A stretch of DNA of 64,000 bases from an uncultured Roseobacter sp. (GCF_947493125.1 NZ_CANLQB010000015.1:1-64000), one strand, 5' to 3'; positions 51,844-61,368 are shown, counted from the first letter of the stretch. Notes: a model not told the origin generated them from the letters alone. Numbers and translations: made by a program.

Positions 51844-52362
51844 TCACGCGACGGTTTTTACTCCGTAAAGGAGCACATCGTCCAAGCTCTCACCGTGCAG
51901 CACAGAAATATCTCCGGTGGCTTCGAGCACGACGGCGCGAACTTCGCTGACATGCAGAACGTTTGCCTCGCGAAGCTTGGCGATGACGTCACTGCGAGAA
52001 GTTCTGGTGCGTGTGAGTGCGGCTTCCAGAAACTCACCGTCGCGCATCAGTAGGGTAGGTGTGTTGTCGATAATGCCCTCGAAATCATCACGTTTGGCGC
52101 GAGTGCGAGATACTGCGTACTGGATGCTGAGAAGAGCTGTGATGGCGATCAAAGCTTGCGCCATTGCGCTCCAAGTCGTTGCCTGTACACATCCCGCAAG
52201 AAGTGAACCAATGGCAACGGTGGTGACAAAGTCGAATGAAGTCATTTTGGAAAATGCACGCAGACCGATAACACGCACGCAGATCACCACCCACGAAAGG
52301 CCGATAAAGGCAAGCAATGTGCCACGAAGTAGGACGTCGAGAGCGGAAATGTCGGTGAACAT
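51844..52362 (-). CDS. DUF421 membrane protein (second copy)
   Basis: This 172-residue protein has three N-terminal membrane helices (residues about 12-75, with RVIGLRAFSKMTSFDFVTTVAIGSL between) and a soluble C-terminus (TLLMRDGEFLEAALTRTR, VRAVVLEATGDISVLHG). It is clearly related to, but diverged from, the DUF421 protein at 19577-20125. Function unknown. It starts 224 bases from the left end of the insertion sequence, so its promoter is probably intact. Confidence 0.85.
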   Translation of the reverse strand: MFTDISALDVLLRGTLLAFIGLSWVVICVRVIGLRAFSKMTSFDFVTTVAIGSLLAGCVQATTWSAMAQALIAITALLSIQYAVSRTRAKRDDFEGIIDNTPTLLMRDGEFLEAALTRTRTSRSDVIAKLREANVLHVSEVRAVVLEATGDISVLHGESLDDVLLYGVKTVA

Positions 52363-52586
52363 CAGCTTGCTTTTCGCGGCTGAGAGCGTTGTAGAAGAGG
52401 TGTGTGAGGGTCAGAATGGGCACGAAAGACACTACGCCGAGGTAGCGCTCGTAAATGCCATCGATTTCTGTGGGCAAAAAGAAGATGTCATGGTGCTGTT
52501 AATTCCCGGACGCTTACCTCAAAGAACTGAGCAAAATCAGTTACTGGTTGTGCTGTTATTTCCTGGATTGTATCCTTAATTTCTGG

Positions 52587-52610
52587 ACTGGGGAGTGGAA
52601 AGAATGTGGG
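52587..52610 (+). repeat. Left terminal inverted repeat of IS
   Basis: The left end repeat matches the right end (54025-54048) in 23 of 24 bases. It lies just outside the transposase stop at 52613. Confidence 0.85.
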
Positions 52611-52612
52611 AA

Positions 52613-53977
52613 TCAAGCCGCGCGAAGCTGTCCTTTGCCAAGCCTCCCATCCAAGACCGCGGCTCTGACTGTTGCCACTCGATGCGCGCCTTTCGGGGAC
52701 CAACGCATCCGGCGCTTTTTGCCCATGCGAGCGTTGGCTATGTCATTCACTAGACCTTCTGCTCGCGATGTAGAAACCGCCTTTCCGCTTCGACGTCGTA
52801 GATCATAGTCGACGAGCGCCGCACGATTGTATTCCAGATAGGTCTGCAGCTCCATTGTTCGTGCAACTGCCGAAAACGCTGCGTCGTTCGTTCTACCAAC
52901 AGTTTGACGCCGCACGCGCATGCCAAATCTGAAGAGCACCTCAATGGCATCAAGCGCCCGCGCTGTTTGGCCATGCCATATGCGCCAGCGCAAATTTTGC
53001 ACCAGTGTCTCGACCTCGAGACGCACTGGGTCGTCCAGCAAAGAAAACAGAGTTTGGAATGTCGTTTCCACATGTCGGATGCGTATTGAAATATGCCACC
53101 AGTCCAGGATGTGCCTGACATCCGCACCTGTGGCATCCCTCACCAACCGCGGCAATGCAGGGTCACCATCGGACAGGACGGTAACAGCAGTGCCATCACG
53201 CCATCCAGCAGTTTCCAGATTTTTTCGCAGATACGCGCGTGGATTGTTCGCACCGATCACGCTCAAACCAAATCTGCGTTTCTCGCGCCGCTCACTCTCG
53301 ATGGAACCAACGATAATCTCAACGTTTCGGCGTTGATATTCCGGTCTTGATCGAACGTAGGCGCTATCCAGAAACACTGTAACATCGGAAGGATTTGAGC
53401 GCTGGTCGGCTTCTGTGGTCACAGAAAGTTCGCTGCCGGCAAGGTCCTCAGCGATGGTTGCTAGTCGATTGCGGATCGTCACGTGGTTCTGCCTGGCGCA
53501 AGGTGTGAGTTCATTAAGAAGCCGCGCAGCTTCCCGAAAGCTATGGCGCGCTCCCAATTCCGCCTGCAATCGCCGAAGCTCTGGCGTGGCATGGTCCGGC
53601 AAGAGACGGGTCAAAGGAGAACGCGCGACTTTCAGCGTAGGAAATCCAGGGAGCCCGCACATGCACATTCGAACCCGCGGTACCTCGACGGTTACCCGAC
53701 CGAAGAGCGTGTCAATGTGGCGTTGGCGGCGATCGTGAACCGTTAGATATGTTCCGCAAAAACGACAGACGCGCTCGATTTCGCTGATCTCTTCGACCTG
53801 ATCCTGAAGCAGCGCACGCTGAATTTCCTTCAGCAGTGATTTTGCATCGGCCAGACACAGCCCAAGGTCTTCGCTCGACGCATCTATCGTGCGGCGTTCC
53901 AGCATACAAATCTCATGTGATCGCGTCTCGCCCCAACCAAATTCCGTCTCCAACTTGATCCTAAATTTCATCTCCAT
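52613..53977 (-). CDS. ISKra4-family transposase
   Basis: The 454-residue protein resembles ISKra4-family transposases. It has a Cys-rich N-terminal element (RVCRFCGTYLTVHDRRQRH, CMCGLPGF), then a DDE-type catalytic core with VTVFLDSAYVRSRPEY (first Asp), VLSDGDPALP (second Asp) and a C-terminal Glu probably in TSRAEGLVND. It looks intact and could be active. It fills the element between its inverted repeats. Confidence 0.87.
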   Translation of the reverse strand: MEMKFRIKLETEFGWGETRSHEICMLERRTIDASSEDLGLCLADAKSLLKEIQRALLQDQVEEISEIERVCRFCGTYLTVHDRRQRHIDTLFGRVTVEVPRVRMCMCGLPGFPTLKVARSPLTRLLPDHATPELRRLQAELGARHSFREAARLLNELTPCARQNHVTIRNRLATIAEDLAGSELSVTTEADQRSNPSDVTVFLDSAYVRSRPEYQRRNVEIIVGSIESERREKRRFGLSVIGANNPRAYLRKNLETAGWRDGTAVTVLSDGDPALPRLVRDATGADVRHILDWWHISIRIRHVETTFQTLFSLLDDPVRLEVETLVQNLRWRIWHGQTARALDAIEVLFRFGMRVRRQTVGRTNDAAFSAVARTMELQTYLEYNRAALVDYDLRRRSGKAVSTSRAEGLVNDIANARMGKKRRMRWSPKGAHRVATVRAAVLDGRLGKGQLRAA

Positions 53978-54024
53978 CCCTCCTGTAGAAACAGCGAGAC
54001 TTTAGATCAGAAACTTCTGGTATC

Positions 54025-54048
54025 CCCGCATTCTTTCCACTCCCCAGT
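54025..54048 (-). repeat. Right terminal inverted repeat of IS
   Basis: Reading inward on the minus strand from 54048, this repeat begins ACTGGGGAGTGG like the left end. The reading frame of the neighbouring MFS gene meets an in-frame TGA at 54048-54050, exactly at this boundary. Confidence 0.85.
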
Positions 54049-54050
54049 GA

Positions 54051-55319
54051 CACCAGCCAAAAACCGGGCGAACTGACAACCACGCGTCGCCGCGAATAGG
54101 CCAGTGCGTTAAGACAGAATATCTGTTGCTGATCTCGTCGCTCAGCGCAATCTCGGCCCTGGGAACTGATATTCTGTTGCCCGGTCTTAACTTGATTTCG
54201 GATGAATTTCACCTGCCTGAACCGGTGGATATCCAATACGCGGTGTCGGGCTTTTTCCTTGGCATGGCTTTGGGTCAATTGTTCGTAGGCCCGTTATCGG
54301 ACCGCTTTGGGCGAAAACCGGTTGTGCAAGTTGGATACGCCGTATTCGTCTTTGGCTGCGCTTTGTCGATTTTCGCACAAAGCTGGATCGCAATTATCGC
54401 GGCCCGTTTCCTGCAGGGGCTGGGGGCCGCTGCACCACGCGTCGTGTCGATGGCCATCGTTCGCGATGAGCACGACGGTACCGCGATGGCGCGCATTTTG
54501 TCGATCACCATGGCAGTCTTTATCCTGGTTCCGATCATCGCACCGGCCTTGGGACAGGGTTTGATCTATCTCGGTGGTTGGCGCGCAACGCATGTTGCCT
54601 TGGCAGTTCTCTCCATCCTGGTTGTTTTTTGGTTCACTGTGCGGCAGCCGGAAACCTTACAGCAAGAAGACCGTATCTCCCTTGGAGGCTGGGCAATCCT
54701 GTCGATCGTTTCCCAGATCCTCCGGTCGCGGCAGGCGTTCGGATACACCGTGGCTTTGGGGCTGATCACCGGTGCATTCGTCTCGTACCTGAGCACCGCG
54801 CAGGCCATCTTTTTGGGTGTTTTTGAGACCGGTGACCTTTTTGCCTTCTACTTTGCGCTTTCCGCAGCATCGCTTGGGGCCGCCGCACTGTTGAACTCTT
54901 GGCTGGTGTCCCGATTTGACATGGTTGCGCTGACGAAATTTGCGATGCTGGCAATCGTTGGGGTCTCGCTTGCCTTTTTGGCTGTGATCGCGGGGCAGGG
55001 TGGCGTGCCGCCGCTGTGGCAATTCATGGGATGGTTGTTGGCAGTGTTCTTCTGCCTGGGCCTGATTTACGGAAACCTTCAGGCGCTTGCGCTTGAACCG
55101 CTTGGGCATATCGCGGGCTCGGCCTCAGCATTCGTGGGCTCGATTTCGCTGCTGATTTCTCTGCCATTGTCAGCAGTTATCAGCGCGCAAATCAACGGCA
55201 CAGTTTACCCCTTGGTGACAGGCTTTGCCCTCCTGGGCATTGGCTCAGCCCTCGTAATCTGGCTGGTCCACTTTGGTCAAAAGATCGAGCGCGCCGAGAA
55301 TGAAGGCGAGCGCCAATGA
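54051..55319 (+). pseudogene. Bcr/CflA-type MFS exporter lacking its start (IS truncated)
   Basis: The frame encodes a Bcr/CflA-like drug exporter of the major facilitator superfamily. Motif A is VGPLSDRFGRKPV, twelve helices are expected, and the protein ends in a charged tail. Reading upstream from the first helix the frame stays open (ending VKTEYLLLISSLSA) back to the IS right end at 54048, with no ATG or GTG. The only in-frame candidate is a TTG at 54126 inside helix 1. The start and promoter appear lost through the insertion. The remaining coding sequence is undamaged, so a fused or IS-driven transcript is possible. Confidence 0.7.
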
Positions 55320-55600
55320 CGATTCTGAGAAGCGTTCTTCTGTTGGAATCAACGACACTCATACTGTTGGTTGGCGTTGCTGTGCCTCTGAAATACTTGG
55401 CGGATTTGCCCGTGGCGACCTCGATCATGGGCCCGATGCACGGCCTTGCTTTCATGAGTTTCGTTTGGTTCGTCATCCGGTCGCGGGCCGAAGGTATCAT
55501 CGATGCCTACGGGACCACCCGACTTGTCGTAGGGGCCTTCATTCCAGGAGCAGGTTTCATCAACGAACGGTGGCTAAATCGTCAGTCTGAGGAGGAGTAA
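55316..55600 (+). CDS. DUF3817 membrane protein
   Basis: The 94-residue protein has three membrane helices and the DUF3817 pattern: LLLESTTLILLVGVAVPLK, MGPMHGLAFMSFVWFV and GAFIPGAGFINERWL. Function unknown; homologues are integral-membrane partners of various transport genes. ATG overlaps the MFS gene stop by four bases, so it was in one operon with it before the IS insertion. Confidence 0.85.
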   Translation: MTILRSVLLLESTTLILLVGVAVPLKYLADLPVATSIMGPMHGLAFMSFVWFVIRSRAEGIIDAYGTTRLVVGAFIPGAGFINERWLNRQSEEE

Positions 55601-55601
55601 G

Positions 55602-56000
55602 ATGCTCTACGAAATCATAAAGGCGGCGCATCTCGTTACGCTCTTTGTTTGGATTGGTGGCATGACCGCCGTAGCGCTTGCCCTCCGGTACCCGGTGGAC
55701 GGATTTCTGAAGCCGATGAAGGCCTACGACCGAATTGTGACAACACCAGCCATGATCCTCGCCCTCTCATTCGGCATCGTGCTAGGTGTCCAGGGGAGCT
55801 GGTTTGGCTCAGTCTGGCTCAGCATAAAGATTCTGTTGGTTCTTGTGCTTTCAGGCTTGCACGGTGCGTTGGTTGGCAAGCTGCGTCGGGCGATATGGGA
55901 ATGCCCAGGAGGAGCTGAGCCGAGTGGCCGGTGGTTTCTGCCGATTGGAGCGGCGTCCTTGGCGCTGATCGTCCTATTGGTGACCATTAAGCCCTTATGA
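55602..56000 (+). CDS. CopD-like membrane protein
   Basis: The 132-residue protein has four membrane helices and features of CopD/DUF2269-type proteins: IIKAAHLVTLFVWIGGMTAV (His in the first helix) and LSIKILLVLVLSGLHGALVGKLRRA. CopD-like proteins may move copper or bind heme; the His pair hints at a metal or heme ligand. It starts one base after the DUF3817 stop. Substrate unknown. Confidence 0.75.
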   Translation: MLYEIIKAAHLVTLFVWIGGMTAVALALRYPVDGFLKPMKAYDRIVTTPAMILALSFGIVLGVQGSWFGSVWLSIKILLVLVLSGLHGALVGKLRRAIWECPGGAEPSGRWFLPIGAASLALIVLLVTIKPL

Positions 56001-56188
56001 ACGGTTTGGTCGGTTTCGATCTGCCTTAAAAAGTGAATTTTTACATTGTGGGCTACACATCAAGAAATGTGGGATCGCGTCCAAGGTCGAGACAGGGCGG
56101 TCCTAGGTGACTTTTGGCGAAAGAACTTCTAGCTGCGTTTGCTCCAAGCCTGCAGAGATCCCAAACTAGTGGATGCAAAGCTGGGCAT

Positions 56189-56534
56189 AAAAAAGATCTT
56201 GCTGCGTCGGCAGTTTTTTTTCGATGCCTTGTTTGGCGCGCTCAACGGCACCCGAGTATACACCCTTGAGAACATGATCGGGTATGGTTTTGGGACAGGT
56301 AAGCCGATGATCGTTGTCACATACCCCTTTGACGGACAGCCTGCCTCGAATGGGAACGGCACAATGATTGCGCTTGCTACAAGTGACAGGGACCAAGTCG
56401 ATAATGTCCATGCAATTGCGATTGAACATGGTGCGACCGACAAAGGGGCTCCTGGTAAGCGCGGACAAAATTTCTATGGCGGTTGCTTCCGGGACCTCGA
56501 CGGAAACAAGTTCAACGTAAGCCTGTCATCCTGA
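56189..56534 (+). pseudogene. VOC (glyoxalase-like) relic with frameshift
   Basis: From 56222 the frame encodes a VOC-fold protein (DALFGALNG, IALATSDRDQVDNVHAIAIEHGA, YGGCFRDLDGNKFNVSL). The typical opening KDLAASAVFF lies immediately upstream but in another frame. A run of eight T (56214-56221) breaks the two; with seven T it would read through as AVFFDALFGAL. No start codon or usual first strand is found further upstream. I call a pseudogene. A functional protein from the downstream frame is less likely. Confidence 0.6.
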
Positions 56535-56755
56535 CCAAACTGAGCCTTTACCGCTGGCTCTTCGGGGCAGGTGATCTTCTTCCTGTCGCTCGCGCCAGTT
56601 TCACATCGCCAGTTTGTGCGAGGGCACAGGGGCCGGGTCTGCTCCACGAAGGGCTGCAACTTTTTATGCCAGACCCAAACCTATACGTTTTTCAGTACCA
56701 AACTGCGAAAAGACGTTGGTTTTTGTAGGATCTCCGCGAATGTATAACCGACGTC

Positions 56756-57643
56756 ATGAACTGGAATTCGATATCTTTCGACTGGAACCAAGCCCGGGCC
56801 TTCCTTGCCGCCGCGGAAGAACGTTCCCTGTCCGCTGCCGCTGACGTTCTGGGTGTCACTCAGCCAACGATCACCCGGCAAATCGCAACTCTTGAGAAGG
56901 AGCTCAAAGTTGTCCTGTTCGAGCGGACGGGGCGCTCCGTATCGCTGACACCGGTAGGGCTGACCCTTCTTGAACATGTACGGACGATGGCGGGAGGAGC
57001 GAATATGGTGTCGCTTGCGGCTTCCAATCAGGCAGAGGACATCGACGGGCTTGTGCGGGTTTCAGCTGCAGATATGACGGCCGCTTACCTTCTGCCGCCT
57101 GTTCTGGATCGTCTCAAAGACATTGCACCCAAACTCGAGCTAGAAATCCTTGCCGAAAACAAACTCAGCGATCTGCTCTTGCGAGAGGCCGACATCGCCT
57201 TGCGACACGCTCGACCGGAGCAGCCGGATCTCTTCGCCAAACTTGTTTGTGAGGACACCGCGAGGTTTTATGCGACCGCCAAGTACACAGAAAACTTCGG
57301 GCAACCCAAGCGTGACGACGATCTATCGCATCATCAGTTCGTCAGTTTTGGCGATATCGACGGCATGCTCGCCCACCTGACTTCACTTGGCCTGTCACTG
57401 ACAAAACAGAACTTCCTTTACGCGTCGCAGTCTCAAATCGTCGAGTGGGAGATTGCGCGCCAAGGGCATGGTGTTGCAGTCATGACGGACCGGATCGCGG
57501 GGAAGTTTCCCGAATTTCAGTCAGTGCTGGCCGAAATTGAACCATTCACAATCTCGACGTGGCTGGTCGCACATCGCGAGTTGCAATCCAGCAAGCGAAT
57601 CCGCCTCGTGTTCGATCTCATTGCGGAGAGCTTGTCGCCCTAG
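56756..57643 (+). CDS. LysR-family transcriptional regulator
   Basis: The 295-residue protein has the N-terminal LysR helix-turn-helix (FLAAAEERSLSAAADVLGVTQPTITRQIATLE, residues about 16-47) and a substrate-binding domain starting near 95 (GLVRVSAADMTAAYLLPPVL). It probably controls the following DUF1499/oxidoreductase/serine-hydrolase genes, which lie 60 bases downstream on the same strand. Inducer unknown. Confidence 0.88.
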   Translation: MNWNSISFDWNQARAFLAAAEERSLSAAADVLGVTQPTITRQIATLEKELKVVLFERTGRSVSLTPVGLTLLEHVRTMAGGANMVSLAASNQAEDIDGLVRVSAADMTAAYLLPPVLDRLKDIAPKLELEILAENKLSDLLLREADIALRHARPEQPDLFAKLVCEDTARFYATAKYTENFGQPKRDDDLSHHQFVSFGDIDGMLAHLTSLGLSLTKQNFLYASQSQIVEWEIARQGHGVAVMTDRIAGKFPEFQSVLAEIEPFTISTWLVAHRELQSSKRIRLVFDLIAESLSP

Positions 57644-57705
57644 CCGCCCGAGCGAACGCTCACACACACTTTCAATCCCCAAAAATTCGAAGAGAGGTTT
57701 CCCCA

Positions 57706-58440
57706 ATGCATTTCGCTGTCTTTTTGCCTTATCTAATCATTGTATCAGGCCTCGCCCTGGGCCTGGCACGGATGCGTCCTGCGATGCGTCCCTGGGGCAT
57801 CTGCATGATCGGAGCTCTAAGTGGTCCCGGCGCCGTCGCAGTGCTTTTTGCAATCAACCAGATGCCGCCTTGGTATTTGCTCGCAGTGTCACTTGCTCCT
57901 TTTGCCGCCGTTCTCGCCATGGTCGTCAGAGACCTCAGCTACCCGGCCATCAATGACGTGACGACGGACATTCAAAATCCGCCCGAGTTCACCGCTGCGC
58001 CTGGCCTACCCGAGAACTCGGGGCGCGATATGACCTATCCTGAGAGCTTTAATGCCAAGGTTCGGAAAGCTTATCCGCATCTTCAGTCTTTGAAATCAAA
58101 CGAGCCTGCCGACCGTGTCTTTGACATTGTAGTTGAAGATGCAAGACGCCAGCGCGGGTGGCATGTACACAATGCGGACGCTACGGCAAGAACCGTCGAG
58201 GCAGAGGCTGTGACGCCCTTCCTGGGCTTTGTCGATGACGTCGTCATCCGGGTGACTGAACAGGACGGGATAACGTGCGTCGACATGCGGTCCAAGTCGC
58301 GCGAAGGCCTTGTCGATGCCGGAAAGAACGCCAAGCGGATCACTGGCTTCTTTGAGGGCTTGAGGCGCAGCAGTGCGCGCTATCCCAGCCGCGAAGACTC
58401 CAAACTTACCCACATCTCGCATGAAGGCGCTTTGTCATGA
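57706..58440 (+). CDS. DUF1499 domain membrane protein
   Basis: The 244-residue protein has three N-terminal hydrophobic segments (residues about 3-20, 28-48 and 53-73) and a C-terminal DUF1499 domain (FDIVVEDARRQRGWHVHNADAT, EAEAVTPFLGFVDDVVIRV, DMRSKSREGLVDAGKNAKRI). ATG 57706 follows GAGAGG. Function unknown. It overlaps the oxidoreductase gene by four bases. Confidence 0.85.
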   Translation: MHFAVFLPYLIIVSGLALGLARMRPAMRPWGICMIGALSGPGAVAVLFAINQMPPWYLLAVSLAPFAAVLAMVVRDLSYPAINDVTTDIQNPPEFTAAPGLPENSGRDMTYPESFNAKVRKAYPHLQSLKSNEPADRVFDIVVEDARRQRGWHVHNADATARTVEAEAVTPFLGFVDDVVIRVTEQDGITCVDMRSKSREGLVDAGKNAKRITGFFEGLRRSSARYPSREDSKLTHISHEGALS

Positions 58441-59465
58441 ACCAAGTGCCTTCCCATCAAGTCGTTGTGCATAGACGTGGCGGTCCCGAGGTTTTGTCTT
58501 GGGAGCCAGTTCAGGTCCGCTCACCGGGTGCTGGGGAAGTCCGCGTGCGTGTCGAGGCCGCAGGCGTCTCTGGTTTTGATTTGATGATCCGGGGCCATTG
58601 GTTCTTCGGATTTACAAAGACACCCTATACGCCCGGCGAAGACTTCGTTGGCATCGTGGATGCCGTCGGGCCAGAAGTCACCAAATTCAGCATTGGCCAA
58701 AGGGTTGCTGGATGGACCTTTGGACAGGGTGGGGGTTACGCGGAGGTGATCGTCCGTCCGGGTAACACGTTGGTTCCAGTACCCGACGGCGTTGAGCCTG
58801 TCACCGCGGCCGCGATCATCACAAACTACCTCACCGCATCGCTCGTGCTGGACAAGACGGCCAAAGTTCGATCCGGTGAGCGGCTCTTGATCCACGGTGC
58901 AGCGGGTGGTCTTGGCTCTGCACTACTCCAGCTGGGCGGTTTAGCCGGGTTCGAGATGTTTGGAACAGGAAGCGGGAATTCAACCGACTTCATTGCCGAC
59001 AACGGCGCAGTCCCGATCAACTACCGGACGGAGAACTTTGTCCACCGCATTCGCGATCTGACCGACGATGGGGTGGATGTCGTTATTGATGTCGTAGGTG
59101 GTCCTCGCCAGCTCTGGCGCTCCAGCCGATGCCTCCAACGTGGAGGACGGTTGGTCATGCTAGGCATGGCATCAATCTACAAATCCGGTGTCGCCATCAT
59201 CCCGCTCAGTCTGTTGACCGCAGGTGCAGTGGCGCTTTGGCCAAATGGTGTGAGTGTGCCCATGTCGCCGAGCATGTTGAGCTTTCCGGCGAAGAACCTC
59301 GGCTGGTATAGAGATACGCTGACCGGCTTGCTGGAGAAGGCCGCAGCAGGTCAGCTAAAGCCCGCAATTGCAGCAGAGGTGCCCATGTCCGAGGCATCCA
59401 GAGCACACGCGATGCTCGAGGCCGGTGGTCTGGTCGGCAAAGTTGTGTTGACCTGCTCAAAATGA
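58437..59465 (+). CDS. Medium-chain NADPH-dependent oxidoreductase
   Basis: The 342-residue protein is a zinc-independent quinone-oxidoreductase-like member of the MDR family. The N-terminal GroES-like domain contains GEVRVRVEAAGVSGFDLMIRG and TPGEDFVGIVDAVG. The nucleotide-binding motif is LIHGAAGGLGSALLQL, followed by DVVIDVVGG. No zinc-binding Cys set is seen. Substrate probably an enone or quinone. Overlaps genes on both sides by four bases. Confidence 0.88.
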   Translation: MNQVPSHQVVVHRRGGPEVLSWEPVQVRSPGAGEVRVRVEAAGVSGFDLMIRGHWFFGFTKTPYTPGEDFVGIVDAVGPEVTKFSIGQRVAGWTFGQGGGYAEVIVRPGNTLVPVPDGVEPVTAAAIITNYLTASLVLDKTAKVRSGERLLIHGAAGGLGSALLQLGGLAGFEMFGTGSGNSTDFIADNGAVPINYRTENFVHRIRDLTDDGVDVVIDVVGGPRQLWRSSRCLQRGGRLVMLGMASIYKSGVAIIPLSLLTAGAVALWPNGVSVPMSPSMLSFPAKNLGWYRDTLTGLLEKAAAGQLKPAIAAEVPMSEASRAHAMLEAGGLVGKVVLTCSK

Positions 59466-60373
59466 AGTTCGTTCCTCAAGCGATGAGCTCACAGACAATA
59501 TACCATCATTGGATATCCTCCGATGGGCGCGAGGACGGGAATGGTCCTGCCGGTGCGTTGGTCCCTTATTGGAGCTTCACAAAGACAGTGATCTCAATCT
59601 GCGCACTTAAGCTTGTCGAGGCCGGTTACCTGAGGTTGGACGCTGTCGTACCGGGGCAGCCATTCACTCTGCACCATCTTCTGCAACACACGTCAGGTTT
59701 GCCGGATTATGAATCGCTGCAATCATATCGAGCGGCCGTTGCAGAAAAGAAAGAGCCGTGGTCTCGCCAGAGATTCCTGGAGGCGGCTATGGCCCGAGGC
59801 ATGCTCTTCGATCCTGACCACGGTTGGTCGTACTCCAACATTGGCTACGGGCTCGTTCGCGAACTGATCGAAGAATCCACCGGTATGCCAATTGGCAGGG
59901 TGATCTCGGACCTCATTTGCCAACCTTTGGGATTGCAGAGCGTGAACCATTGGGAAACGCCCGAACAAACGGCTTCGCTGATCTGGGATGAAGCTGACGG
60001 CTATGATCCGCGTTGGGTCTTTCACGGCTGTCTGATTGGTTCTGTTTCGGATGCAGCGCAGCTTCTGCACGCACTCTTCCGAGGTCAGCTCGTCCGTGAG
60101 CAAACACTGGGCGACATGCGCGCGCGCCATGTCATCGGCGGCGCAATTCCTGGGCGACCATGGACTGAGTGTGGCTATGCGCTTGGTCTGATGTCTGGTG
60201 CGGTCGGCGACGTCGGGCGCGCGATCGGACATTCGGGAGGGGGCCCGTTCAGCGTAAACGCTGTCTATCATTTCCCGGACAGAAGAGACCCCGTCACAGT
60301 GGCTTGTTTCACGAGTGGTCAGAATGAAGGCGTCGCGGAGTTCGAGGCCGTCAGGATAGCCGGTGAGGTCTAG
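59462..60373 (+). CDS. Serine hydrolase (class C beta-lactamase family)
   Basis: The 303-residue protein has the three motifs of the family: SFTK near residue 38 (nucleophile Ser and Lys), YSN near 122-124 and HSGG near 259. There is no signal peptide, so it is an intracellular esterase or peptidase rather than a secreted beta-lactamase. It is last in an overlapping three-gene set with DUF1499 and the oxidoreductase. Confidence 0.87.
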   Translation: MKFVPQAMSSQTIYHHWISSDGREDGNGPAGALVPYWSFTKTVISICALKLVEAGYLRLDAVVPGQPFTLHHLLQHTSGLPDYESLQSYRAAVAEKKEPWSRQRFLEAAMARGMLFDPDHGWSYSNIGYGLVRELIEESTGMPIGRVISDLICQPLGLQSVNHWETPEQTASLIWDEADGYDPRWVFHGCLIGSVSDAAQLLHALFRGQLVREQTLGDMRARHVIGGAIPGRPWTECGYALGLMSGAVGDVGRAIGHSGGGPFSVNAVYHFPDRRDPVTVACFTSGQNEGVAEFEAVRIAGEV

Positions 60374-60488
60374 TGCTTACCCGTGTTGGCCTTTCATCGC
60401 GCCATCGCTTCGGAATAGCCAAGCCACTCTCATCTATCCAAAACCAAGTGCGTCCAGTGGCTGACGCACATAACCAATGGGCTCCTTC

Positions 60489-60815
60489 ATGGCGAAACAA
60501 AAGAAATCATATGATCTCGAGATCAGCATCGGTGATGAGCTGACCAAGGAAACAATGATGGGCGTTGTCGAGCGCGCGGCGAAGGCGACAGGATTGTACA
60601 TCTCTCACATTGGAGGCTATTCGCGCGTCAAATACCCCAACTCGGTCCACTGGCATTTCAAGAGGCACAAGAAAGAGCCCGGTTTGATTGATGCCACGTT
60701 CTGGGAGGAAGGTGCGAAATTCTGGCTGGTTGTCCGGAACAATGAACCAGAATGGGTTCATGAGACGGCACCGTTGCTGCTGAAAACTCTGAAGGAAGAT
60801 TTGGCCGGACTTTAG
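60489..60815 (+). CDS. Hypothetical protein
   Basis: The 108-residue protein is basic, beginning MAKQKKSYDLEISIGDELT, with central YISHIGGYSRVKYPNSVHWHFKRHKKEPG and an aromatic ATFWEEGAKFWLVVRNNEPEW. It resembles small one-domain proteins of unknown role. An in-frame ATG at 60477 would add four residues; neither start has a clear ribosome binding site. Confidence 0.65.
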   Translation: MAKQKKSYDLEISIGDELTKETMMGVVERAAKATGLYISHIGGYSRVKYPNSVHWHFKRHKKEPGLIDATFWEEGAKFWLVVRNNEPEWVHETAPLLLKTLKEDLAGL

Positions 60816-60894
60816 CCAATGCTCTCGTTTGCATAGTCAAGACAGTCTGGAGAGAGCACTCAAGTGACAGTCCGCCCCGCGAAAGGAACAAAGC

Positions 60895-61368
60895 TTGAAA
60901 GGAGACATTACATTTGCCCGGTTGAGCGAAGTCGCGCCAGCCGAGATCGCCGCCCATATGTCAGATCCACGTGTGGCGGAACATATGCCCCTCTTGCCCA
61001 TGACTTGGGACACTGAAGTTGCGAGGAAATTCATTGCCGGTAAGGAGCAATGCTGGGAGCGCGACGGTCTAGGGCACTGGGCGTTTCTTCTCGACGGTCG
61101 CTACATCGGATGGGGCGGCTTCCAGAAGGAAGGCGATGAATGGGACCTTGGCCTCGTTTTGAAACCTGATGCGTTTGGCCTGGGGCTTCGCATTGCGCGG
61201 GACGCTATCGAATTCGCCATAGCTGACGACCGCATCCCTTATGTCACATTTCTATTGCCGCCATCGCGCAAGAACTTGCGCGCACTCCCAAGGCTGGGAG
61301 CGAGGTACGTAGGCGAGGTCACATACGATGGGGCGAGGTTTTTCAAGTACCGGCTTGAGACTAGCTGA
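60895..61368 (+). CDS. GNAT-family N-acetyltransferase
   Basis: The 157-residue protein has the RimJ/RimL-like GNAT layout: MSDPRVAEHMPLLPM at the N-terminus, WDLGLVLKPDAFGLGLRIARDAIEFA as the acetyl-CoA site and NLRALPRLGARYVGEV at the end. It starts at TTG 60895 with GAAAGGAA seven bases upstream; the first in-frame ATG would cut off the N-terminus. Substrate unknown. Confidence 0.83.
   Translation: MKGDITFARLSEVAPAEIAAHMSDPRVAEHMPLLPMTWDTEVARKFIAGKEQCWERDGLGHWAFLLDGRYIGWGGFQKEGDEWDLGLVLKPDAFGLGLRIARDAIEFAIADDRIPYVTFLLPPSRKNLRALPRLGARYVGEVTYDGARFFKYRLETS

Larger units (their letters stand above)
52587..54048 (-). mobile_element. ISKra4-type insertion sequence
   Basis: The element is bounded by inverted repeats. 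ACTGGGGAGTGGAAAGAATG at 52587-52606 on the plus strand is matched by the same sequence on the minus strand from 54048, with similarity extending 4 more bases past one mismatch. It holds a single intact transposase gene. I find no clear target duplication. Its right end lies inside the 5' part of the MFS gene and appears to have removed that gene's start. Confidence 0.85.
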
